DNA of 64,000 nt from Geothermobacter ehrlichii (GTDB lineage: Bacteria; Desulfobacterota; Desulfuromonadia; Desulfuromonadales; Geothermobacteraceae). The position numbers and the translations under genes were made by a program. Positions 42,680 through 50,500 of this stretch are shown in pieces. The DNA lies in the NCBI RefSeq assembly GCF_008124615.1, contig NZ_VNIB01000014.1, positions 41,074 to 105,073 on the forward strand, read 5' to 3'. How positions within the stretch are numbered: the stretch's first letter is position 1; each line of letters opens with the position of its first letter. The notes under the pieces were generated by a model. It saw nothing but the letters and a program-made list of their open reading frames with translations. It was not told where the DNA came from and did not search any database.

Positions 42680-42997
42680 TCAGAGGTCGTTGAGCAGGCG
42701 GTAGATGGTCTGCTGCAGGTTCCAGAGCCGTCCCGCCCAGTCGGCGGCCTGCTCCTCCAGCTCGACCCGCACCCGGTCGATCTGGTTGTGGGCACGCAGC
42801 AGCACCGGCGTCAGCTCCCGCTCCAGGTGCATCTGCGGAATCTCCCCGACCCCCTCACGCAATTCGGCCAGGGTCACCACCGCCCTGGACAGCCGGTTCG
42901 CGAACCGGACCAGCCCCTCGTCCTGCTCGCGGGACAGGCGCCGCTGCAGATTTTCGGTTTCGGCGACCAGCTCACGATAGCGTGCGGAAATGCTCAT
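42680..42997 (-). CDS. Hypothetical helical protein
   Basis: 105 residues, no signal or membrane segment, predominantly charged helices (AETENLQRRLSREQDEGLVRFANRLSRAVVTLAELRE) that look like coiled coil. Ends in DWAGRLWNLQQTIYRLLNDL. I do not recognise a family. A ribosome site (minus strand, CAGGAGTGG) precedes ATG 42997. Located between convergent glpK and the divergent thiamine operon leader. Confidence 0.65.
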   Translation of the reverse strand: MSISARYRELVAETENLQRRLSREQDEGLVRFANRLSRAVVTLAELREGVGEIPQMHLERELTPVLLRAHNQIDRVRVELEEQAADWAGRLWNLQQTIYRLLNDL

Positions 42998-43076
42998 GCC
43001 ACCACTCCTGCAGAGTTCGAATGAAAAGGGGGCTCATGGTAGTCAAAACCCCGCCGCCTGGCAAGGGGGAAAAGAG

Positions 43077-43106
43077 TTGACGCCCGAGGGCAAGCGTTGG
43101 TAGTGT
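43077..43106 (+). promoter_or_regulatory. Candidate promoter of the thiamine operon
   Basis: TTGACG (43077-43082) and TAGTGT (43101-43106) with an 18-bp spacer. The position places the transcript start just before the TPP aptamer, as expected for a riboswitch. Confidence 0.55.
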
Positions 43107-43110
43107 GAGA

Positions 43111-43206
43111 GCGCCAGTTGCCCTGGGGGAGTCTTTGACTGAGAATTCCGACCGACGGAATGACCCTTTGAACCTGATCCGGATCATACCGGCGTAGGGA
43201 AGCGGC
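43111..43206 (+). promoter_or_regulatory. TPP riboswitch (THI element)
   Basis: The aptamer core is visible: GGGGGAGTCTTTGACTGAGA, a variable P3 hairpin (TTCCG-accga-CGGAA), then ACCCTTTGAACCTGATCCGG and CATACCGGCGTAGGGAAG. These are the two conserved halves binding the pyrimidine and pyrophosphate of TPP. It precedes thiF-thiS-thiG-thiH-thiE, so the operon should be switched off by thiamine pyrophosphate. Confidence 0.95.
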
Positions 43207-43234
43207 ACCGACAACAGTCTGCACAACCTGTTCT

Positions 43235-43258
43235 CGGCCGCTTTGCGCGGCCGTTTTT
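43235..43258 (+). terminator. Riboswitch-controlled terminator
   Basis: CGGCCG, a 7-nt loop and CGGCCG followed by TTTTT, placed after the aptamer and only 5 bp before the thiF ATG. This is the expected expression platform by transcription termination. An alternative antiterminator pairing cannot be drawn with confidence. Confidence 0.78.
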
Positions 43259-43263
43259 CGTTT

Positions 43264-44079
43264 ATGAAAGTATTTGTCAACGAACGCCCCGTCGACACGG
43301 AGGCTGCCAGCATCTTCGCCCTGCGCGACCAGCTCAAGCCGGATGCCGACATCGTCATCCGCAACGGCTTCCCGGTCGACAGCGACGCTCCTCTCCGCGA
43401 AGGCGACCGGGTGGTGCTGATCCGGCGCGGCGAAATTCCGCCGGCAGAGGAGCTCGAGGCGCTGCTGGTCGCCCGCCACACCCCCGGCGTCCACGAACGG
43501 GTGAAGAAGGCCTGCGTCGGCATCGCCGGCGTCGGCGGTCTCGGTTCGGCGGTGGCCGTCGCCCTGGCGCGGCTCGGCGTCGGCCGCCTCATCCTGGCCG
43601 ATTTCGACATCGTCGAACCGAGCAACCTGAACCGCCAGCAGTACTTCATCGACCAGCTCGGCCTGCCCAAGGTGCAGGCGATGGAGCAGAACCTGCGACG
43701 GATCAACCCCTACGTCGCCATCGAGGGGCACCAGGTCAGACTGACGGCAAAGAACGTGCCACAGATTTTCGGCCAGGCGGATGTGCTGGTCGAAGCCTTC
43801 GACCGTGCCGACCAGAAGGCGATGCTGCTCGAAAGCTTCCGGCTCGGCTGCCCCGGAAAGCCGGTGGTCGCCGCTTCGGGAATGGCCGGCTTTGGGCCGG
43901 CCAACACCGTCGTCACCCGCCGGCGCGGCCGCACCTTCTACCTGGTCGGCGACGGTACCAGCGCCGCCGGGCCGGGAGAGGGACTGATGGCTCCCCGGGT
44001 CGGCGTGGCGGCCCACCACCAGGCCAACGCCGTGCTGCGCCTGCTGATTGGACTCGATGCCGAAGGAGAAGATGCATGA
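43264..44079 (+). CDS. thiF: Sulfur carrier protein ThiS adenylyltransferase ThiF with N-terminal ThiS-like domain
   Basis: 271 residues from ATG 43264 (MKVFVNERPVDTEAASIFALRDQ). Residues 1-60 resemble a ThiS-like ubiquitin fold but lack the C-terminal GG; residues about 70-265 are the E1-like adenylation domain (VGIAGVGGLGSAVAVALARLGVGRLILADFDIVEPSNLNRQQY). It adenylates the ThiS C-terminus for sulfur transfer. No classical ribosome-binding site precedes the ATG, since the terminator T-run is in the way. It overlaps thiS by 4 bp. Confidence 0.9.
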   Translation: MKVFVNERPVDTEAASIFALRDQLKPDADIVIRNGFPVDSDAPLREGDRVVLIRRGEIPPAEELEALLVARHTPGVHERVKKACVGIAGVGGLGSAVAVALARLGVGRLILADFDIVEPSNLNRQQYFIDQLGLPKVQAMEQNLRRINPYVAIEGHQVRLTAKNVPQIFGQADVLVEAFDRADQKAMLLESFRLGCPGKPVVAASGMAGFGPANTVVTRRRGRTFYLVGDGTSAAGPGEGLMAPRVGVAAHHQANAVLRLLIGLDAEGEDA

Positions 44080-44276
44080 ACGTCATCGTCAATGGCAAGG
44101 GCATGGATGTCGCCGACGGCATGACCGTCACCGGCCTGCTCGGGCTGCTGCAGCTCGACGCCAGCCGGGTCGCCGTTGAACGCAACCAGAACATTGTCGC
44201 CCGGGCCGACTTCGACAGCACCGAACTGCTCGAAGACGACCGGCTCGAAATCGTCCAGTTCGTCGGCGGCGGCTGA
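44076..44276 (+). CDS. thiS: Sulfur carrier protein ThiS
   Basis: 66 residues of ubiquitin-like fold ending in FVGGG, the required C-terminal Gly-Gly for thiocarboxylation. It donates sulfur to thiazole synthase ThiG. ATG 44076 lies inside the thiF stop (4-bp overlap). It is a separate, complete carrier, so the ThiS-like head of ThiF is not the main sulfur donor. Confidence 0.95.
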   Translation: MNVIVNGKGMDVADGMTVTGLLGLLQLDASRVAVERNQNIVARADFDSTELLEDDRLEIVQFVGGG

Positions 44277-44324
44277 GCTGCGCCGCGCACGGACCTTTCG
44301 CCAACGGAAAACAGGATAGGATTC

Positions 44325-45104
44325 ATGTCTGATCTGCTGACAATTGCCGGACGCAGCTTCCGGTCCCGACTCATGGTCGGCACCGGCAAGTTCAGCTCCA
44401 GCTCCGCCATGGTTGCCGCCCTCGAGGCCTCCGGCGCCGAAATCGTCACCGTCGCCCTGCGGCGCGTCGACCTGCACAACCCCCAGGACGACATGCTGGC
44501 GCATATCGACCGGCAGAAATATCTGCTGCTGCCCAACACCAGCGGTGCCCGCGACGCCGAAGAGGCGGTGCGCCTGGCGCGCCTGGCGCGCGCCGCCGGC
44601 TGCGAGCCCTGGGTCAAGCTGGAAGTCACGCCCGACCCCTACTACCTGCTGCCCGACCCGGTCGAAACCCTGAAGGCGGCGGAGATCCTGGTCCGGGAAG
44701 GCTTCACCGTCCTGCCCTACATCAACGCCGATCCAGTCCTCGCCAAGCACCTGCAGGAAGCGGGGACGGCCACGGTCATGCCGCTCGGAGCCCCCATCGG
44801 AACCAACCGTGGGGTGCGCACCCGCGACCAGCTCGCCATCATCATCGAGCAGGCCATCGTGCCGGTGGTGGTCGACGCCGGCCTCGGCGCCCCGAGCCAC
44901 GCCGCCGAGGCGATGGAACTCGGCGCCGACGCCGTGCTGGTCAACACCGCCCTGGCGGTGGCCCGCGACCCGGGCGCCATGGGCGCCGCCTTCAGAAAGG
45001 CAGTGGAAGCCGGCCGCGAGGGCTACCTGGCCGGACTTGGCGAAGAACGCAGTCAGGCCGAAGCCAGCAGCCCGCTGACCGGGTTTCTGCGCAACGAGGA
45101 TTGA
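44325..45104 (+). CDS. thiG: Thiazole synthase
   Basis: 259 residues, TIM barrel. Condenses 1-deoxy-xylulose 5-phosphate, dehydroglycine and the ThiS thiocarboxylate into thiazole phosphate. Seen: [88 protein letters not shown] and [29 protein letters not shown]. It is followed by 83 bp of spacer with a repeat before thiH. Confidence 0.97.
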   Translation: MSDLLTIAGRSFRSRLMVGTGKFSSSSAMVAALEASGAEIVTVALRRVDLHNPQDDMLAHIDRQKYLLLPNTSGARDAEEAVRLARLARAAGCEPWVKLEVTPDPYYLLPDPVETLKAAEILVREGFTVLPYINADPVLAKHLQEAGTATVMPLGAPIGTNRGVRTRDQLAIIIEQAIVPVVVDAGLGAPSHAAEAMELGADAVLVNTALAVARDPGAMGAAFRKAVEAGREGYLAGLGEERSQAEASSPLTGFLRNED

Positions 45105-45152
45105 ACCCACCGGGAGCCGCGAGCCAGAATTCTGGAGGGCAATCTCCCGACT

Positions 45153-45171
45153 TCTGACTCCTGACTCCTGA
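45153..45171. repeat. TCTGACTCCTGACTCCTGA spacer repeat
   Basis: A tandem-like CTGACTCCTGACTCCTG between thiG and thiH. The same motif, reversed, occurs upstream of glyS at 61091-61122. Simple intergenic filler repeats of this type are common in some genomes and I see no coding role. The thiH ribosome-binding site appears poor as a result. Confidence 0.6.
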
Positions 45172-45187
45172 ACACAACGGTTTCCCC

Positions 45188-46321
45188 ATGAGCTTTCTCG
45201 ATATCATTCAACGCTTCGATCCGCAGCAGGTCGGGGCCGACATCATGGCCTGCAGCGCCAGCGACGTGGAGCGGGCCCTGGGGGCAGAACGGCTGAGCGA
45301 CGCCGATTTCATGGCCCTGCTCTCCCCCGCGGCCGAAAACCACCTGGAAGAGCTCGCCCGGAAGGCCAGCCGGATCACCCGGCGCCGCTTCGGCAACACC
45401 ATCCTGCTCTACGCCCCGCTCTATCTCTCCAACGAATGCAGCAACGGTTGCCGCTACTGCGGCTTCTCCGCCGACAACCGGCTGCCGCGCCGAACCCTGG
45501 CCCCGGATGAAATCGAGGCCGAAGCCAGGGTTCTGGCCGACCAGGGATTCCAGCACGTGCTGCTGCTGACCGGCGAGGCGCCGCGCGCCGCCGGCGTCGA
45601 CTACCTCGAAGCCGCCGTACGCCGGGTACGTCCGTTCTTCTCGTCCATCGGCATCGAGGTCTTTCCCATGAGCAGGCAGGACTACGCCCGCCTGATCGCC
45701 GCCGGGGTCGATTCCCTGACCCTCTACCAGGAGACCTACAATCCGGAGCTCTATGCCGAAATGCACCCCTACGGCCGCAAGCGGGACTTCGCCTGGCGCC
45801 TGGAGGCGCCGGAGAGAGGCGCCGCCGCCGGCATGCGGCGCATCGGCATCGGCTCGCTGCTGGGGCTGGGGGATTTTCGCACCGACGCCTTTTTTACCGG
45901 CCTGCATGGGCGCTATCTCGCCCGGCACTACTGGCGTAGCCTGCTCACCATCTCCTTCCCCCGCCTGCGGCCGGCCGACGGCGGCTTTCAGCCGCGGGTG
46001 CCGGTCGGCGACCGGCAGTTCGTCCAGCTCATCTGTGCCATGCGTCTCTGGCTGCACGACGCCGGGCTGGTGCTGTCGACCAGGGAACGGGCCGAACTGC
46101 GCGACAACCTGCTGCCGCTGGGCATCACCCAGATGAGCGCCGGCAGCTGCACCGCTCCCGGCGGTTATGCCCAGGGGGAACACGAAGGCCAGCAGTTCGC
46201 CATCGACGACGACCGCAGCCCGGCCGAATTCGCCGCAATGCTGCGCCGCCGGGGATTCGATCCGGTCTGGAAGGACTGGGACGCCGCTTTCCAGCCGGCG
46301 GCCGGCAAGGGCGCCGCCTGA
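45188..46321 (+). CDS. thiH: 2-iminoacetate synthase (radical SAM)
   Basis: 377 residues. Radical SAM enzyme that cleaves tyrosine to dehydroglycine and p-cresol for the ThiG reaction in anaerobes. The cluster motif is NECSNGCRYCGF (CxxxCxxC). Other blocks: YAPLYLSNECSNG, LLLTGEAP, ETYNPELYAEMHPYGRKRDF, and the C-terminal SAGSCTAPGGYAQGEHEGQQF. Length is normal. The ThiH (not ThiO) choice suits an oxygen-limited lifestyle. Confidence 0.96.
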   Translation: MSFLDIIQRFDPQQVGADIMACSASDVERALGAERLSDADFMALLSPAAENHLEELARKASRITRRRFGNTILLYAPLYLSNECSNGCRYCGFSADNRLPRRTLAPDEIEAEARVLADQGFQHVLLLTGEAPRAAGVDYLEAAVRRVRPFFSSIGIEVFPMSRQDYARLIAAGVDSLTLYQETYNPELYAEMHPYGRKRDFAWRLEAPERGAAAGMRRIGIGSLLGLGDFRTDAFFTGLHGRYLARHYWRSLLTISFPRLRPADGGFQPRVPVGDRQFVQLICAMRLWLHDAGLVLSTRERAELRDNLLPLGITQMSAGSCTAPGGYAQGEHEGQQFAIDDDRSPAEFAAMLRRRGFDPVWKDWDAAFQPAAGKGAA

Positions 46322-46334
46322 AGCTGATCTCGCC

Positions 46335-46970
46335 ATGCCCGGCCCCTTTTACCTGATCTCCGATCGCAACTGCCTTGCTGGCAAGGATCTGCCGGCGGCT
46401 GTCGAGCAGGCCGTCGCCGGCGGCGTCTCCATGGTGCAGTTGCGGGAGAAGGATCTGGCGGACGATGAACTCCTGCGGCTCGCCCGCGCCCTGCGCGACG
46501 CGACCGTCCGGCACGAGGTGCCATTGCTGGTCAACAGCCGGGTCGACATCGCCCTGGCCTGCCGGGCCGACGGCGTCCACCTCGGTGTTCATTCTCCGGG
46601 ACTGAAACAGGCCCGCAAACGTCTCGGACCGCAGGCGCTGATCGGCTTTTCCGCCCACAGCATCGATGAAATCCGCCTGGCCGAGACAATCGACGCCGAC
46701 TTCGTCACCTTCGGCCCGATTTTCTTCACCCCCTCCAAGCAGTCATACGGCCCCCCGCTCGGTCTTGACGCCCTGAAAAGAGCCTGCGCCGCCACCGAAC
46801 TGCCAGTCTACGCCCTGGGCGGCGTCGATGCCGACAGCCTGGCCGACATCCGCCGGACCGGCGCCGCAGGCTTCGCCTGCATCCGCGCCGTTCTCGACCG
46901 CGCCGAACCGCGACAGGCCGCCAGCAACCTGCTGCGGACCTGGCAGGCCGCCCTCTCAGCGGATGCGTAG
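46335..46970 (+). CDS. thiE: Thiamine phosphate synthase
   Basis: 211 residues from ATG 46335 (MPGPFYLISDRNCLAGKDLPAAVEQ), the start where family similarity begins. Couples thiazole phosphate with HMP pyrophosphate to thiamine phosphate. Visible: GVSMVQLREKDLADDELLRLARAL, VNSRVDIALACRADGVHLG, IGFSAHS, FGPIFFTPSK and YALGGVDADSLADI. It closes the thi operon. Its last 15 bp overlap the remnant of pldA on the other strand. Confidence 0.95.
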   Translation: MPGPFYLISDRNCLAGKDLPAAVEQAVAGGVSMVQLREKDLADDELLRLARALRDATVRHEVPLLVNSRVDIALACRADGVHLGVHSPGLKQARKRLGPQALIGFSAHSIDEIRLAETIDADFVTFGPIFFTPSKQSYGPPLGLDALKRACAATELPVYALGGVDADSLADIRRTGAAGFACIRAVLDRAEPRQAASNLLRTWQAALSADA

Positions 46971-47392
46971 GCCGAGACCGACTCTGGTCAACGAGCGGCC
47001 ATGGTCGATCAGGCTTTCGCCATAGCCATCCCAGTACTGGACATAGAGACCGATGTTGCTGCCGCCGAGCGGCAGGGTGAGATCGGCCTGAACCGCCCCC
47101 TTGCCGGTGACGAAATTTCTGAATCAGTGAGTTTATGCCGGACAGAGAGTGCAAGTGCCTGACCTGAATGGGTTTCAAAAAATCCTAGGCGCACCCGCAG
47201 GTTCGCCGGCAATTTTTGGAAAACGCAGGCTGGTCAATGACGTGTGCTATCCGCCGGTGATGAACTCACTGATTCAGGAAAATTGTGGCGCAAATTGTGG
47301 CGCAGCATCAGCCGCAGGCTGCCGAGGTCGAAATCGGCGCCCAGGCGCAATTCGCCGTGCCCGTAGTGGTCGATGACGTCCGGGGGGCTTGC
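46956..47392 (-). pseudogene. pldA: Remnant of outer-membrane phospholipase A (pldA), interrupted by inverted-repeat elements
   Basis: On the minus strand the C-terminal end reads NFVTGKGAVQADLTLPLGGSN and VQYWDGYGESLIDHGRSLTR then VGLGLRIR and a stop (46958-46956), matching the conserved PldA end (YGESLIDYN...TRVGVG). A further fragment at 47281-47392 gives SPPDVIDHYGHGELRLGADF and LRLMLRHNLRHN. Between them lies element copy 2 (47119-47277), which adds an in-frame stop. The 5' two thirds of the gene, including the signal peptide and catalytic His/Ser, are gone; the edge abuts element copy 3. A 12-bp tandem duplication (encoding RHNLRHN) lies beside the insertion. Confidence 0.85.
47119..47277. 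repeat. Inverted-repeat element, copy 2 (inside pldA)
   Basis: 159 bp from CTGAATCAGTGAG to CTCACTGATTCAG, perfect 13-bp terminal inverted repeats. The body aligns over its full length to copy 1 at 25319-25480, roughly 80 percent by eye. Flanks AAATTT on the left and AAAATT on the right could be a short target duplication. It splits the pldA reading frame. Confidence 0.88.
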
Positions 47393-47424
47393 GGCATCCG
47401 CCAATGATAAATTCACTGATTCAG
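47393..47424. repeat. Inverted-repeat element, partial copy 3
   Basis: The 32 bp CATCCGCCAATGATAAATTC followed by ACTGATTCAG match the right end of copy 2 (ATCCGCCGGTGATGAACTC then ACTGATTCAG), with only a few differences. It begins exactly where pldA similarity stops, so it marks the truncation point of that gene. It lies about 30 bp upstream of the SLC13 permease start. Confidence 0.75.
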
Positions 47425-47456
47425 GTTAAAATGAAAGAAAACCTTCTCGAGGCCAC

Positions 47457-49232
47457 ATGGAAATCGTCCTGGTCCTGCTCATTCTCGCCGGCGCCATCCT
47501 GCTCTATGCCACCGAATGGCTGCGCATGGATCTGGTCAGCCTGCTGGTCCTGCTCGCCGTCGGCCTAACCGGACTGGTCACCCCGAACGAGGCCTTTTCC
47601 GGCTTTTCCAATCCCGCCGTCATCACCGTCGCCGCCATGTTCGTCCTCTCGGCGGGCCTGAACCAGACCGGGGCCCTGGCGCCCCTCGGCGAGCGGCTGC
47701 TGAAGGTGGCCGGCCGCTCGGAAATGCACATGATTGCCGCCATCATGCTGGTCAGCGCCTTCTTCTCCGCCTTCATCAACAACATCGGCGCCACCGCCAT
47801 GCTCATGCCGCTGGTTACCGCCACCGCCCAGAAAGGAAAGATCAGCCCCTCGAAGCTGCTGATTCCACTGGCCTTCGGCTCCCTGCTCGGCGGCGTCTGC
47901 ACCCTGATCGGCACCCCGCCCAACATCCTGGTCAACGAGCTGATGCGCGAACACACCGGCACCGGGTTCGGCATGTTCGCCTTCACCCCGCTGGGACTGC
48001 TGCTGCTGGCCGGCGGCATCCTCTTCATGCTGCTGGCCGGTCGCCATCTTCTGCCCGACCGCAAGGCCGGCTCGCTCACCGAAGCCTACCAGGTCAAGAA
48101 CTACATCAGCGAAGTGGCCATCCTCCCCGCCTCGCCCCTGGTGGGCATGACCATCGCTGCCAGCGGCATCGAACGGGATTTCAACCTGCGCGTCCGCGCC
48201 TTGCTGCGCGGGAGGCAGAAATTCCCCTTCCCGCACCGCAACCGCAAATTGAAGGCGGGGGACGTCCTCTTTCTCGAGGGCGATTCGAGCGGCATCCTGC
48301 GGGTGCGGGAGAAGAAGGGCATCCAGCTGGTGCAGGAAGCCGAACATCCGGTCAGCGACGTCGGCAAGCGGGACGAGGTGGTGGTCGTGGAAGCGGCCCT
48401 GACCCCGACCTCGGAAATGGTCGGCAAGACCCTGCGCGACGTGCGCTTTGCCGATACCCACGGGCTGACAGTGCTGGCCATCTGGCGCAAGGGTGCCCCG
48501 GTGCTGCGCAAGGTCGACCATGTCGCCCTGCGCTTCGGCGACGTACTACTGTTGCAGGGAACGCGGGAACGGGCCATCCATCTTGGCCGCGACCACGGGT
48601 TTTTGCTGCTCGGCGATGTCGACCGGATGCCCTTCCGCCCGCGTCGCGGGCCGACTGCAATCCTGATCCTGCTCGGGGTGGTCATCAGCGTCTCCGTCGG
48701 GCTGATGCCGATCATGCTGGCGGCCACCCTCGGGGCACTGCTGATGGTCCTGTTGCGTTGCCTGAGCGTCAAGGATGCCTACGAGGCGATCGACTGGTCG
48801 ATCATCGTCCTCATCGCCGGCACGCTGCCGCTGGGCATCGCCATGGAACGCAGCGGCACCGCCCGCATGCTGGCCGAACAGCTCCTCGGTCTGCTCGGTC
48901 CGCTGGGCCCCTGGGCGGTTCTCTCCGGCCTCTTTCTGATCACCTTCCTGCTGACGGCGATGATGAGCAACGCCGCCACCGCCGTGCTCATCGCTCCCAT
49001 CGCCTTCGAGACGGCGACCAAACTGGCCGTCAGCCCCCATCCCTTCTACATGGCCGTCGCAGTCGCCGCCTCGGCCAGCTTTCTCACCCCGATCAGCCAC
49101 CAGTCAAACGCCCTGGTCATGGGGCCGGGCGGCTACCGATTCGTCGACTACCTGAAAGTGGGGACGCCGCTCAACCTGCTGATCTGGCTGCTCGCCTCGC
49201 TGGGCATTCCCGTCTTCTTCCCCTTCTCCTGA
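47457..49232 (+). CDS. SLC13/DASS-type permease with two RCK_C domains
   Basis: 591 residues. Two halves of membrane helices (about 1-200 and 400-590) with the divalent-anion symporter signature FSAFINNIGATAMLMPLV and its echo TAMMSNAATAVLIAPIAFETATKL, plus SASFLTPISHQSNALVMGPGGY. Between them sit two TrkA_C/RCK_C domains (about 205-290 and 300-385: GDVLFLEGDSSGILRV, ALRFGDVLLLQGTRERAI). It is a sodium-coupled carrier of an anion such as sulfate, a dicarboxylate or phosphate; the substrate cannot be told. The leader begins right at element copy 3. Confidence 0.88.
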   Translation: MEIVLVLLILAGAILLYATEWLRMDLVSLLVLLAVGLTGLVTPNEAFSGFSNPAVITVAAMFVLSAGLNQTGALAPLGERLLKVAGRSEMHMIAAIMLVSAFFSAFINNIGATAMLMPLVTATAQKGKISPSKLLIPLAFGSLLGGVCTLIGTPPNILVNELMREHTGTGFGMFAFTPLGLLLLAGGILFMLLAGRHLLPDRKAGSLTEAYQVKNYISEVAILPASPLVGMTIAASGIERDFNLRVRALLRGRQKFPFPHRNRKLKAGDVLFLEGDSSGILRVREKKGIQLVQEAEHPVSDVGKRDEVVVVEAALTPTSEMVGKTLRDVRFADTHGLTVLAIWRKGAPVLRKVDHVALRFGDVLLLQGTRERAIHLGRDHGFLLLGDVDRMPFRPRRGPTAILILLGVVISVSVGLMPIMLAATLGALLMVLLRCLSVKDAYEAIDWSIIVLIAGTLPLGIAMERSGTARMLAEQLLGLLGPLGPWAVLSGLFLITFLLTAMMSNAATAVLIAPIAFETATKLAVSPHPFYMAVAVAASASFLTPISHQSNALVMGPGGYRFVDYLKVGTPLNLLIWLLASLGIPVFFPFS

Positions 49233-49339
49233 ACCGGCTTCCCGGCGCGAGATTTTGACAAAGCAGCCTACATCGGTTAATGAAAATAGCAAAAAATCGC
49301 CGACAGGTGACAAATCGCATCTTTGGGGAGGATCACACC

Positions 49340-50500
49340 TTGCCGCGCCTTCTCTTCGCCAGCCTGCTGCTTCTGCTGCTTCTGCTGCTTCTGGCCGCCT
49401 GTCGCCAGAACGACCCGGTACGCATCGGCTATCTCGCCGAACTGAACGGCCGCTATGCCGACGTCGGCATGGCCGGCCGCAACGGAGCCCTGCTGGCGGT
49501 CGAAGATGCCAACCGCAAAGGAGGCATTCATGGACACCCGGTCGAGCTGCTGGTACGGGACGACCGGCAAAATCCGGATGTCGTCCGCAAAATGGTCGCC
49601 GAACTGCAGGCGGCCGGCGTTGCCGCCATCGTCGGCCCCATGATCAGTCAGATGGGCATTGCCGTCAAACCAGAGCTCGACCGCCGGCGGCTGCTCGCCC
49701 TGAGTCCGACCGTCAGTACCAGCCGGCTCGACAACCAGGACGACTGGTTTTTCCGCCTCTATCCATCCACGCGACAATTCGGCGCCGACTATGCCGCCTG
49801 GATACGCCGGTCGCACGGACTGGACAGCATGATCGCCGTCATCGACGAAGCCAACGCCGCCTACACCCAGACCTTCTACCAGGCCTTCTCCCGCAATTTC
49901 AGCCGCCTCGGCGGCCGCATGCTGCCGCCGGTAACCTACTATTCGGGCAAACACATCCCCTTCTATCGCCTGGCGCGCGAAATCGCCGCCAGCGCCGCAG
50001 CCGGCCTGCTGATCCTGGCCAGCGCCATGGACACCGCCATGCTGTGCCAGCAGCTCAAGGGTCTCGGCTTCAGCCGTCCGACCTTCGCCAGCGAGTGGTC
50101 GGGAACCGAGGACATCCTCAGGTTCGGCAGTTCGGCGATCGAAGGACTCATCTTCTACAACACCTTCGACCGCGACAACGGATCCCATCTCTATCGTCGC
50201 TTCGTCGAGCGCTACCGACAGCGGTTCGGCCAGAATCCGGGATTCGCTTCGGTCCACGCCTACGACGCCGCCAGTATTCTCATCGAGACCCTGCGCCGCA
50301 ACGGCGACCCGGCCCGGCTGAAAAGGACCCTCCTCGCCATCGGCAGTTTCCGCGGCCTGCAGGGCCTGCTCACCTTCACGCCGACCGGCGACATCCAGCG
50401 GCGCCGTTTTCAGGTTGAGATCCGCGACGGACGATTCCGCACCATCGACGAGGATAGCCGGCCGGCCTCCCCTCCCGGTCAGAAGACCTCTTCCTCGTAA
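49340..50500 (+). CDS. Substrate-binding lipoprotein, branched-chain amino acid (LivJ/LivK) type
   Basis: 386 residues from TTG 49340, which has GGGGAGG at 8 nt and gives a clean lipoprotein signal (MPRLLFASLLLLLLLLLLAAC). An ATG at 49280 is in frame but has no ribosome-binding site and adds a charged head. It has the periplasmic-binding fold type I: RIGYLAELNGRYADVGMAGRNGALLAVEDANRKGG, VGPMISQMGIAVKPELD, LALSPTVSTSRLD and SVHAYDAASILIETL. No permease or ATPase is near, so it may be a sensor or use distant transporter parts. Its 3' end overlaps the convergent radical SAM gene by 22 bp. Confidence 0.85.
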   Translation: MPRLLFASLLLLLLLLLLAACRQNDPVRIGYLAELNGRYADVGMAGRNGALLAVEDANRKGGIHGHPVELLVRDDRQNPDVVRKMVAELQAAGVAAIVGPMISQMGIAVKPELDRRRLLALSPTVSTSRLDNQDDWFFRLYPSTRQFGADYAAWIRRSHGLDSMIAVIDEANAAYTQTFYQAFSRNFSRLGGRMLPPVTYYSGKHIPFYRLAREIAASAAAGLLILASAMDTAMLCQQLKGLGFSRPTFASEWSGTEDILRFGSSAIEGLIFYNTFDRDNGSHLYRRFVERYRQRFGQNPGFASVHAYDAASILIETLRRNGDPARLKRTLLAIGSFRGLQGLLTFTPTGDIQRRRFQVEIRDGRFRTIDEDSRPASPPGQKTSSS

